Shown piece by piece: positions 1-7,081 of a stretch of 64,000 nucleotides of DNA. This DNA is from Streptomyces sp. HUAS YS2 (GTDB lineage: Bacteria; Actinomycetota; Actinomycetes; Streptomycetales; Streptomycetaceae). Where the stretch lies: contig NZ_CP137573.1 of the NCBI RefSeq assembly GCF_033343995.1, forward strand, positions 6,791,001 to 6,855,000, given 5' to 3'. Under the pieces are notes generated by a model. That model made no database searches. It saw only the letters and a list, made by a program, of their open reading frames with translations, and had not been told where the DNA came from. The stretch's first letter is position 1. Each line of letters opens with the position of its first letter. A program made the translations under genes and the position numbers.

Positions 1-34
1 CCCAACAGCTGACGGTTCGTCCCGCGTGCCGCCG

Positions 35-61
35 CCCCCGCACCCCGAATGGGTGGGGGGG
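35..61. terminator. Possible hairpin terminator of an upstream gene
   Basis: A C-rich arm (35-45) can pair with a G-rich arm (51-61) around a CGAAT loop, with one mismatch at 40/56. Nothing upstream is visible, so this may end a gene lying outside the window. The remaining bases up to 153 show no gene. They hold a GCGCA-TAG-TGCGC inverted repeat (106-118) and the GH3 ribosome binding site. Weak call. Confidence 0.3.
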
Positions 62-153
62 CGGTCGTGCTGAGGGGGTGGCGGCAGCGAAATGGGCGAA
101 ATGTCGCGCATAGTGCGCTGTGACCCGTCCGTGCTGCGCGAAGGAGCCACTCG

Positions 154-2631
154 ATGACCGAGGACGTATCCGAGGAGAGGGCCGTCCTGCGCGGCGTCAC
201 GCGGCGGAGTGCGCTCGGGCTGCTCGGGGCGGCGGTGGCGCTGGCGGCCACCATGGCGCCCGCCCTGCCCGCCAGAGCGCGGGGCCGGCGGCGGCTCGAC
301 GAACTGCTCGAACAGCTCACGCTCGACGAGAAGATCTCGCTGCTGCACGGCGCCCGCGACCCGAACGGCCTCGGACAGGCCGGATACGTGCCCGGCGTCC
401 CGCGCCTCGGTATCCCCGAACTCCGGCTCGCCGACGGGCCGGCCGGGGTCCGGGTACGGAAGACCGCAACCGCCCTGCCCGCGCCGGTGATGCTCGCCGC
501 CGCCTTCGACCCCGGCCTCGCCCGCGCCTACGGCCGGGTCATCGGCCGCGAGGGCCGCGCGCTCGGCCAGGACGTGCTGCTCTCCCCGATGGTCAACCTG
601 ATCCGCACCCCGTACGCGGGCCGGAACTTCGAGACCTTCTCCGAGGACCCGCTGCTCTCCGCCGACCTCGTCGCCGAGGAGGTCCGCGGCATCCAGGCCG
701 AGGGACTCGTCGCCACCGTCAAGCACTTCGCCCTCAACAACCAGGAGCGGGACCGGACTTCGGTCGACGCCCGGGCCTCCGAACGGACCCTGCACGAGAC
801 CGAGCTGCGCGGCTTCGAAGCTGCCGTCGCCGCCGGTACGGGCGCGGTCATGGCCGCGTACAACAAGGTCAACGGCGTCCACGCGAGCGAGAACGCGGCC
901 CTGCTCTCCGGCGTGCTGCGCGACCGCTGGGGCTTCGACGGCTGGGTGATGAGCGACTGGGACGCCACCCACAGCACCGCCCCCGCGCTCACCGCCGGCC
1001 TCGACATGGAGATGCCCGCCGGCGTCCGGTTCGGCGACCCCCTGAAGGCCGCCGTCGCGGACGGCAAGGTCCCCGAGGCCGCCGTCGACCGTGCCGTGCG
1101 CCGCGTCCTCGCCGTACGCGAACGCTTCGGCCTGCTCGGCGCGACCCCTGCCGAACGCCCTGCCCGGGACGCCGCTTCCGGGGCGAACCTCGCCCTGCGG
1201 GTCGCCACCGCCGGGGCGACCCTGCTGCGCAACGAGAACGGCGCGCTGCCACTGTCCGCCCCCGCCGCCCGCTCCCTCGCGGTCGTCGGCCCCACCGGCG
1301 CCGTCCCCTTCGTCAGCGGCGGCGGCAGCGCGCACGTCGTCCCCGACGCGGCCGCCCGCCCGGTCGACGCCCTGCGCGCCCGGGCCGGGGCCGGCGCCGA
1401 GGTGACGTACGCGCTCGGCGAGGACCTCTACGGCAAACCGCTGCCCGCGCTGACCCCCGCCGCCTCCCTGGAGAACCGGACGGTGGCCGCCGGCGCGACC
1501 TGGAGCCACGAGGCCGTCTTCACCGTGCCCGAGGGCGACACCTGGACCTTCGTCGTCCACTACAGCGGCGAACGGCCGACGGTCTCCGTCGACGGCACCG
1601 AACTCTTCCCCGTCCGTCCGGGCGTCGCCGAGTACTTCACGGGCGGGCTGCTCGGCCGCGCGCCCGACGGCCTGCACGTCCGCCGCGCCGAGTTCCCGCT
1701 CACGGCGGGCGAGCACCGGCTGAAGGTGACCGCCCCGGGCGGGAAGGCGGGCCAGCGCTTCAGCCTCCGCGCGATCACCTCCGCCGGCCGCGCCGCCGAC
1801 CTCGCCGAGGCGGTCTCGGCCGCCCGCGCCGCGCACACCGTCGTCCTCTTCGCGTACGAGGACGCCACCGAGGGCCGCGACCGCACCTCGCTCGCCCTGC
1901 CCGGGCACCAGCAGGCGCTGATCGAGGCGGTCACCGCCGTCAACCCGCGGACCGTCGTCGTCCTGAACACCTCGTCCGCGGTCACGATGCCCTGGCTGGA
2001 GCGGACCGCCGCCGTGCTGCAGATGTACTACCCGGGCCAGGAGGGCGCGGCGGCCACCACCGCCGTCCTGTTCGGCGACGCCGACCCCGGCGGCCGGCTC
2101 ACCCAGACCTTCCCGGCGGCCGAGGGCCGGCACCCCACGGCCGGCGATCCGCACCGCTACCCCGGGAAGGACGGCACCGAGGAGTACTCCGAGGGCGTCC
2201 ACGTCGGCCACCGCTGGTACGACGCCCAGGGCGTGGCGCCGCTCTTCCCGTTCGGCCACGGACTCTCGTACACCTCCTTCGCGTACAGCGGCCTGGTGGT
2301 CGTGCCGCGCGCCGGCGGCGGTCTCGACGTCACGTTCACCGTGCGGAACACCGGCACCCGCGCCGGTACGGAGGTCGCCCAGATCTACGCAGGACCTTCG
2401 CCCGACCTGGAGCTCGACCAGCCGGCGCGGTTCCTCGCCGGATACCGGCGGCTCGAGCTCGCGGCGGGGGAGCGGCGCCGGATCACCGTTCCGGTCGCCG
2501 CCCGCACCCTGTCGTCTTTCGACCCGGCGCGCGACGGCTGGGTGCTCGGCACGGGCGAGCGGACCCTCCAGGTCGGGGCCTCCTCGCGGGACGTCCGGCT
2601 GTCCGCGCGGGCCGAGGTGCGTTCCGGGTGA
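154..2631 (+). CDS. Exported GH3 family beta-glycosidase with PA14 insert
   Basis: This 825-residue protein is a glycoside hydrolase family 3 enzyme, a family that releases terminal beta-linked sugars such as glucose. It begins with a Tat-like signal peptide (residues about 13-43, TRRSALGLLG followed by a hydrophobic run and APALPARARG). The N-terminal TIM-barrel domain contains KHF (about 190) and the nucleophile motif MSDWD, with Asp268 the expected nucleophile. The C-terminal sandwich domain is interrupted at about residues 438-550 by a PA14-like beta insert (WSHEAVF.VPEGDTWTF). A fibronectin III-like module (about 720-815) closes the protein, as in beta-glucosidases of the BglX/BglB type. 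The start has a good Shine-Dalgarno (GAAGGAG). It probably acts outside the cell on plant or fungal oligosaccharides; the exact substrate cannot be read from the sequence. Confidence 0.92.
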   Translation: MTEDVSEERAVLRGVTRRSALGLLGAAVALAATMAPALPARARGRRRLDELLEQLTLDEKISLLHGARDPNGLGQAGYVPGVPRLGIPELRLADGPAGVRVRKTATALPAPVMLAAAFDPGLARAYGRVIGREGRALGQDVLLSPMVNLIRTPYAGRNFETFSEDPLLSADLVAEEVRGIQAEGLVATVKHFALNNQERDRTSVDARASERTLHETELRGFEAAVAAGTGAVMAAYNKVNGVHASENAALLSGVLRDRWGFDGWVMSDWDATHSTAPALTAGLDMEMPAGVRFGDPLKAAVADGKVPEAAVDRAVRRVLAVRERFGLLGATPAERPARDAASGANLALRVATAGATLLRNENGALPLSAPAARSLAVVGPTGAVPFVSGGGSAHVVPDAAARPVDALRARAGAGAEVTYALGEDLYGKPLPALTPAASLENRTVAAGATWSHEAVFTVPEGDTWTFVVHYSGERPTVSVDGTELFPVRPGVAEYFTGGLLGRAPDGLHVRRAEFPLTAGEHRLKVTAPGGKAGQRFSLRAITSAGRAADLAEAVSAARAAHTVVLFAYEDATEGRDRTSLALPGHQQALIEAVTAVNPRTVVVLNTSSAVTMPWLERTAAVLQMYYPGQEGAAATTAVLFGDADPGGRLTQTFPAAEGRHPTAGDPHRYPGKDGTEEYSEGVHVGHRWYDAQGVAPLFPFGHGLSYTSFAYSGLVVVPRAGGGLDVTFTVRNTGTRAGTEVAQIYAGPSPDLELDQPARFLAGYRRLELAAGERRRITVPVAARTLSSFDPARDGWVLGTGERTLQVGASSRDVRLSARAEVRSG

Positions 2632-2693
2632 CCGGGTAGGCTGCCACGGGGTGCGCGACGCGGCGCACGCCACGCCGAACGGGAGGAACCGCG

Positions 2694-3350
2694 TTGCACG
2701 TCCAGGAGTGGCTGGAGACGATCCCCGCGGTCGCCGTCTACGCACTGGTCGGGGTGGTGATCGGACTCGAGAGTCTGGGCATCCCGCTGCCGGGCGAGAT
2801 CGTGCTGGTGAGCTCGGCGCTGCTGGCCTCGCAGCACGGGGAGATCGACCCGTACGTGCTCGGCGCCTGCGCCACGGCCGGCGCGATCATCGGCGACTCG
2901 ATCGGCTACGCGATCGGCCGCAAGGGCGGCCGCCCGCTGCTCGCCTGGCTGGGCGGGAAGTTCCCCAAGCACTTCAGCGAGGCCAACATCGCGCTGGCGG
3001 AGCGTTCGTTCGAGAAGTGGGGCATGTGGGCCGTCTTCTTCGGCCGGTTCGTGGCGCTGCTGCGGATCTTCGCCGGGCCGCTGGCGGGCGTGCTGAAGAT
3101 GCCGTACTGGAAGTTCCTGATCGCCAACGTCTTCGGCGGGATCCTCTGGGCCGGCGGCACCACCGCGGTCATCTACTCGGTCGGCATCGTTGCCGAGGCC
3201 TGGCTGAAGCGGTTCTCCTGGCTGGGCCTGGTCCTCGCGGTGCTGATCGGCCTCACCTCGATGCTGGTCCTGAAGAACCGGGCCAAGAAGGCGGTGCAGC
3301 GGGCGGAGAGCAAGCCGGCCGCGGAGACGGTCGCGGCGACCACGGACTGA
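2694..3350 (+). CDS. DedA family membrane protein
   Basis: The 218-residue protein has about five hydrophobic segments and the DedA/SNARE-associated family signatures: ESLGIPLPGE near the N-terminus, GRFVALLRIFAGPLAG in the middle and NVFGGILWAGG afterwards. DedA proteins are inner-membrane proteins related to VTT scramblases; in several bacteria they recycle undecaprenyl phosphate or support membrane homeostasis. The start is a TTG preceded by GGGAGGAAC; no better ATG lies in frame upstream. The C-terminus (from about 190) is hydrophilic, with KKAVQRAESK followed by a low-complexity tail. It lies 62 bases after the GH3 gene and is closed by a strong terminator, so it may be read on its own or with the GH3 gene. 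Confidence 0.9.
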   Translation: MHVQEWLETIPAVAVYALVGVVIGLESLGIPLPGEIVLVSSALLASQHGEIDPYVLGACATAGAIIGDSIGYAIGRKGGRPLLAWLGGKFPKHFSEANIALAERSFEKWGMWAVFFGRFVALLRIFAGPLAGVLKMPYWKFLIANVFGGILWAGGTTAVIYSVGIVAEAWLKRFSWLGLVLAVLIGLTSMLVLKNRAKKAVQRAESKPAAETVAATTD

Positions 3351-3377
3351 CACCGCTGACGCCGCACACGTACGGGA

Positions 3378-3412
3378 AAGGGCCCGGCACTCGCATCGAG
3401 TGCCGGGCCCTT
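3378..3412. terminator. Strong bidirectional intrinsic terminator
   Basis: A perfect 16-bp stem (3378-3393 with 3397-3412) with a 3-base loop lies between the convergent DedA gene and the gamma-carbonic anhydrase-like gene. The stem is flanked by A/T-richer bases on both sides (AAAGG / CCTT), so it can end transcription from either direction. Confidence 0.85.
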
Positions 3413-3426
3413 CCGCGTACCCCGGG

Positions 3427-3960
3427 TCAGCCCTGTTCGTGCGCCTCGCGGTGGGCCTTCGCCAGGTGCAGGTACATCTCCGCGTTGAGCTTGATGCCCT
3501 CGCGCTCCTCGTCCGTCAGCTCCCGGCGGACCTTCGCCGGAACGCCCGCGACGAGCGAGCCCGGCGGCACGACCATGCCCTGCGGCACCAGGGCCTGCGC
3601 CGCGATCAGCGAGCCGGCGCCGATCACGGCGCCGTTCAGCACGGTCGCGCCCATGCCGACCAGCACGTCGTCCTCGATCGTGCAGCCGTGCACGGTCGCG
3701 TTGTGCCCGACCGTGACCCGCTCGCCGATCGTCACCGGGAAGCCCGGGTCGACATGGACCGTGCAGTTGTCCTGGATGTTGGAGTCCGCCCCGAGCACGA
3801 TCGGGCCGCAGTCCGCGCGCAGCACGGCGTGGTACCAGACGTTCGAACCCGCGGCCATGGTCACGTCGCCGATCACCACGGACGTCGGCGCGGCGAACGC
3901 CGCCGGATCGACCTGCGGCTCCTTGCCGCCCACACCCATGATCAACGCCCGCTCCGTCAT
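3427..3960 (-). CDS. Gamma-carbonic anhydrase-like hexapeptide protein
   Basis: This is a left-handed beta-helix protein of the gamma-carbonic anhydrase/YrdA/PaaY family. The hexapeptide repeats run from about residue 20 to 140. The family's metal-binding histidines are visible in the motifs SNVWYHAVLRAD, NCTVHVD and VGHNATVHGC. Members bind zinc or iron as trimers; some hydrate CO2 while many have unknown small-molecule substrates. The chosen start (MTERALIMG, 177 aa) has a good AGGAAGG ribosome binding site 6 bases upstream; an upstream in-frame GTG would add 14 residues without a site. It is convergent with dedA and divergent from the acetyltransferase at 4078. Confidence 0.87.
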   Translation of the reverse strand: MTERALIMGVGGKEPQVDPAAFAAPTSVVIGDVTMAAGSNVWYHAVLRADCGPIVLGADSNIQDNCTVHVDPGFPVTIGERVTVGHNATVHGCTIEDDVLVGMGATVLNGAVIGAGSLIAAQALVPQGMVVPPGSLVAGVPAKVRRELTDEEREGIKLNAEMYLHLAKAHREAHEQG

Positions 3961-4077
3961 CGTCCGTTCCGCCTTCCTCGCTGTCGGTCGCGCCACGGGC
4001 ACCCTACGAGATGCCCATGACGGACATCACAGCGCACCGCACTGATCAGCGAGGAAGCGGCCGACTACCGTGTCCGG

Positions 4078-4821
4078 GTGCCCAAGAACAGAAACACGTT
4101 CTCGTCCTTCACCGCCTGGCGGCGGCGCGTGGTCGCCCGCGCCCTGCAGGACGGTTGGCGGTGGATGCAGCAGGCGGGCGCCGTCTCGGCCGAGACGCCC
4201 GGGCGGTTGAGGTTCCGTCGGTTCGGCGCGGGCACCAGGCTGGCCTTCCCGCAGGGCACGGTCTTCGGCGAGCAGTGGATCGAACTCGGCGAGCACTGCA
4301 TCATCGCCGAGCAGGTGACGCTCACCGCGGGCATGATGCCGGGCCTCGACCTCGGACCCGACCCCATCCTGACCCTCGGCAACGGCGTCGTCCTGGGCCG
4401 CGGCAGCCACGTCATCGCCGACACCCGGGTCACGATCGGCTCGGACACGTTCTGCGGGCCGTACGTCTACATCACCTCGACGAACCACAGTTACGACGAT
4501 CCGCACGAGCCGGTCGGCCGTCAGTGGCCGCGCACCGACCCGGTGGAGATCGGACCGGGCTGCTGGCTCGGCACGGGAGCGGTGATCCTGCCGGGCGCGA
4601 AGCTCGGCCGGAACGTCGTGGTCGCGGCGGGCGCTGTCGTACGCGGCGAGGTGCCGGACCACGCGGTGGTGGCCGGGGCCCCGGCGAAGGTGGTCCGCAG
4701 CTGGGACCCGGAGCGCGGCTGGCAGCCTCCGCTGCGCACGCCCACGCCGCTGCCGATCCCTGACGGCATCACCCCGGAGCAGCTCGCCGCCTTGGCGGAG
4801 CTGGACCTCCAGGACGGCTGA
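4078..4821 (+). CDS. Left-handed beta-helix acyltransferase
   Basis: The 247-residue protein is a hexapeptide-repeat transferase of the maltose/galactoside O-acetyltransferase type (NodL/WbbJ-like). The repeats span about residues 55-205, with the loop motif STNHSYDDPHEP carrying the likely catalytic His, and the terminal run IGPGCWLGTGAVILPGAKLG. The N-terminal 50 residues are basic and helical. The start is GTG (MPKNRNTF). It probably acetylates a sugar or an exopolysaccharide precursor using acetyl-CoA; the acceptor is unknown. It stands alone, followed by a convergent transporter gene. Confidence 0.85.
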   Translation: MPKNRNTFSSFTAWRRRVVARALQDGWRWMQQAGAVSAETPGRLRFRRFGAGTRLAFPQGTVFGEQWIELGEHCIIAEQVTLTAGMMPGLDLGPDPILTLGNGVVLGRGSHVIADTRVTIGSDTFCGPYVYITSTNHSYDDPHEPVGRQWPRTDPVEIGPGCWLGTGAVILPGAKLGRNVVVAAGAVVRGEVPDHAVVAGAPAKVVRSWDPERGWQPPLRTPTPLPIPDGITPEQLAALAELDLQDG

Positions 4822-4844
4822 GCGGCCGCGCCACCCCGAGCGCC

Positions 4845-5711
4845 TCAGCCCGTCGCCAGCAGAACCGTTCCCACCAGTGCGAGTCCCGCGCCGGCCGCCT
4901 GCACCGCGCGCAGTCGTTCCTTGAGCACCCCGCGTGCGGCGAGCGCCGTCACCACCGGGTACAGGTTGGCGAGCACGGCCGCCACGGTCACCGGACCCAT
5001 CTGCGCGGCGATCGAGTACGTGCCGTTGGCGGCGACGTCGGCGAGGCCGACGAAGGCCAGCGCCGGCAGCGCGGCCGTGATCGCACGCAGGCCGCCCTCC
5101 TCGGGCAGCGCCCGGCCGCCGCGCCGGACGGACGCGTACAGGGCGCCGCCGCCGACCACCACGTTGGTCACCCGCTGCACGAAAAGGGCGAGGAAGAGGC
5201 CGGTGAGCGTGGTGGACGCCTCGGCGATCAGTGCCATCACCGAACCGAAGCCGAACGCCGCGATCAGCGTGTAGACGACGGCCTGCCGCTGCACGGGCGC
5301 GCCCCGCAGCTCGGGCCCGCCGGCCAGGAGAACGCCCACGATCGCGACGCCGATCCCGGCGAACTGGAGCACCCCCGGCCGGTCGCCGAGCAGCAGCCCG
5401 ATCGACACCGGCACCAGGACGCCGAGCGAGCCGAGCGGCGAGACCACGCCCATGGGGCCGAGCGCGAGGGCCTTGTAGAAGCAGAGCATCGCCACGGGTC
5501 CGACCGCGCCGGCGGCGACCGCGTACCAGAGGCGCGGTCCGGCCTCGGTCCAGCCGCCGGTGGCGACCACGATGGCGCCGAGCACGACGACGGCGACCGT
5601 CTGGGAGACGACCACCACGGTCAGCGCGGGCATGCGGCGCGTGAGCAGCCCGCCGCCGAAGTCGGCCAGTCCCCACAGGAGACTGGTGGCCAGGGCGAAC
5701 AGGGCTGTCAT
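4845..5711 (-). CDS. EamA/DMT family transporter
   Basis: A 288-residue integral membrane protein with ten predicted hydrophobic segments in two EamA repeats (about residues 5-135 and 150-285). The first repeat starts MTALFALATSLLWGLADFGGG. The drug/metabolite transporter superfamily exports amino acids, nucleosides or small metabolites. The start chosen has GAGGA just upstream; an in-frame ATG 15 codons earlier would add a hydrophilic piece that does not look like this family. It is divergent from an XRE-cupin regulator, with a perfect palindrome in the shared promoter region, suggesting that regulator controls it. Confidence 0.88.
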   Translation of the reverse strand: MTALFALATSLLWGLADFGGGLLTRRMPALTVVVVSQTVAVVVLGAIVVATGGWTEAGPRLWYAVAAGAVGPVAMLCFYKALALGPMGVVSPLGSLGVLVPVSIGLLLGDRPGVLQFAGIGVAIVGVLLAGGPELRGAPVQRQAVVYTLIAAFGFGSVMALIAEASTTLTGLFLALFVQRVTNVVVGGGALYASVRRGGRALPEEGGLRAITAALPALAFVGLADVAANGTYSIAAQMGPVTVAAVLANLYPVVTALAARGVLKERLRAVQAAGAGLALVGTVLLATG

Positions 5712-5783
5712 GGGATCCTCGCAGTACAGTGCGGTGAACATCGGGGTGCACTTCACGGTAGTGCAGTCTGTTGAACCCTGTCA

Positions 5784-5797
5784 TCCAATATATTGGA
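5784..5797. promoter_or_regulatory. Palindromic operator between EamA and XRE-cupin genes
   Basis: TCCAATATATTGGA is a perfect 14-bp palindrome 6 bases before the GTG of the XRE-cupin gene and about 70 bp upstream of the transporter start. It also contains A/T-rich -10-like hexamers on both strands. It is the likely binding site of the XRE protein, and would give autoregulation as well as control of the exporter. Confidence 0.55.
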
Positions 5798-5803
5798 CGG
5801 ATT

Positions 5804-6376
5804 GTGTCTGACCTCGATCAGCTCACGCAGTCGCTCGCCCGCAACGTCAAGCGGTGGCGCGGCGAACGCGGGTTCACGCTGGACGCCCTCGCCGCGCGCT
5901 CCGGAGTCAGCCGCGGCATGATCATCCAGATCGAGCAGGCGCGTACCAACCCCAGCGTCGGCACCACGGTGAAGCTGGCCGACGCGCTGGGCGTCTCCAT
6001 CACCACGCTGCTCGACTACGAACAGGGGCCGCACGTCCGGCTGGTACCGCCGGAGCAGGCCGTCCGCATGTGGTCCACCGAGGCCGGCAGCCACTCCACC
6101 CTGCTCGTCGGGACGGAGGCCCGTGGCCCGCTGGAGCTGTGGACCTGGACCCTGATGTCCGGCGACGGCAGTCCCTCCGACCCGCACCCCGAGGGCACCA
6201 CCGAACTCCTGCACGTGACCAGGGGAGAGCTCACCCTGGTCGTCGACGGCGAGCCGCACGTCGTGCCGGCCGGCACCTCGGCCGTGTTCGAGGCCCATGT
6301 GCCGCACGAGTACCGCAACGACGGCAGCGAGCCGGTCGAGCTGACCCTGGCCGTCTCGGTGCCGCCCGTACGCTGA
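5804..6376 (+). CDS. XRE-cupin transcriptional regulator
   Basis: A two-domain regulator of 190 residues from the GTG start. Residues about 5-65 form an XRE helix-turn-helix (ARNVKRWRGERGFTLDALA, SGVSRGMIIQIEQ, NPSVGTTVKLADALGVSITTLL). Residues about 105-185 form a small cupin with the pattern HPEGTTELLHVTRGELTLVVDG. These regulators usually sense a small metabolite in the cupin and control a neighbouring transporter or catabolic gene. The GTG at 5804 is preferred over a TTG at 5771, because the earlier start would lie upstream of the palindrome and encode an unconserved stretch. The short distance to the -10-like sequence suggests a leaderless or nearly leaderless mRNA. Confidence 0.87.
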   Translation: MSDLDQLTQSLARNVKRWRGERGFTLDALAARSGVSRGMIIQIEQARTNPSVGTTVKLADALGVSITTLLDYEQGPHVRLVPPEQAVRMWSTEAGSHSTLLVGTEARGPLELWTWTLMSGDGSPSDPHPEGTTELLHVTRGELTLVVDGEPHVVPAGTSAVFEAHVPHEYRNDGSEPVELTLAVSVPPVR

Positions 6377-6407
6377 GACGTCCGGTCGGGGACGGAACGG
6401 ACGCTGT

Positions 6408-6413
6408 TAGCGT
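6408..6413 (+). promoter_or_regulatory. -10 box (TAGCGT) for the YbaK-type gene
   Basis: TAGCGT ends 6 bases before the ATG at 6420, the spacing expected for a leaderless Streptomyces transcript. No convincing -35 box or Shine-Dalgarno is present. Confidence 0.45.
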
Positions 6414-6419
6414 GCCGTC

Positions 6420-6983
6420 ATGCGCGCACCGATCGGAAACTTCGACAACGCCGTTCCCGCCCCCGGCTGCCTGGACCGGCTGACGGAGCCCGTCGCCGCC
6501 GCCGTCCGCGCCTGGCAGGGCCCGGTCCCCGCCGAGCAGATCCTGTACGTGGACACCGACCCGGCCATCGCCGACACCGCGGTCTTCGTCGGGCACCACG
6601 GCTCGGAGCTCCTCGACCGGTCCGCGAACTGCGTGATCGTCGCGGGCAAGCGCGGCGAGACGACCACCCTGGCCGCGTGCGTGGTCCGCTCAGCGACCAA
6701 GGTCGACGTCAACGGAGTCGTCCGCAAGCACCTCGGCTCCCGCAAGGTGCGGTTCGCCGACATGGACACCGCCGTCGGCGACAGCGGCATGGAGTACGGC
6801 GGCATCACCCCGATCGGGCTCCCGGCCGCCTGGCCTGTCCTCGTCGACGCGGCCGTCGTCGACACCGAGTGGGTCCTCGTCGGCAGCGGCCGCCGCCGCG
6901 GCAAGCTCATCCTCCCCGGCAAGGCCTTCGCCCAACTGCCCGGCGCGGTCGTCCTGGAGGGCCTCGGCGTCGGCGCCGGCTGA
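6420..6983 (+). CDS. YbaK/EbsC family aminoacyl-tRNA deacylase-like protein
   Basis: The 187-residue protein matches the YbaK/ProX editing-domain fold. Visible family features are the basic segment CVVRSATKVDVNGVVRKHLG (about 82-101), the conserved loop MEYGGITPIGLP (about 122-133) and the terminal GSGRRRGKLILPGKA (about 157-172). Free-standing members hydrolyse mischarged tRNAs (for example Cys- or Ala-tRNAPro) in trans and so protect translation fidelity. The protein could instead be a catalytically divergent paralogue. It lies just upstream of the STAND/HEPN cassette in the same direction, but a gap of about 100 bases separates them, so co-transcription is uncertain. Confidence 0.83.
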   Translation: MRAPIGNFDNAVPAPGCLDRLTEPVAAAVRAWQGPVPAEQILYVDTDPAIADTAVFVGHHGSELLDRSANCVIVAGKRGETTTLAACVVRSATKVDVNGVVRKHLGSRKVRFADMDTAVGDSGMEYGGITPIGLPAAWPVLVDAAVVDTEWVLVGSGRRRGKLILPGKAFAQLPGAVVLEGLGVGAG

Positions 6984-7081
6984 CCGCCAACGCTTTCAAC
7001 CGGCGCGGTTCGAGAGACGGTTGACGTGGACCATCCGTGACGAAGGTCTGCCTCGGGTGAGTTCCTCGGATATCGTGCAGT

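Noticed and set aside
120..2639. 839-codon plus-strand frame overlapping the GH3 gene
   Set aside because: Arg/Pro-rich translation in the wrong frame; the GH3 frame has all the family motifs and a proper ribosome site.
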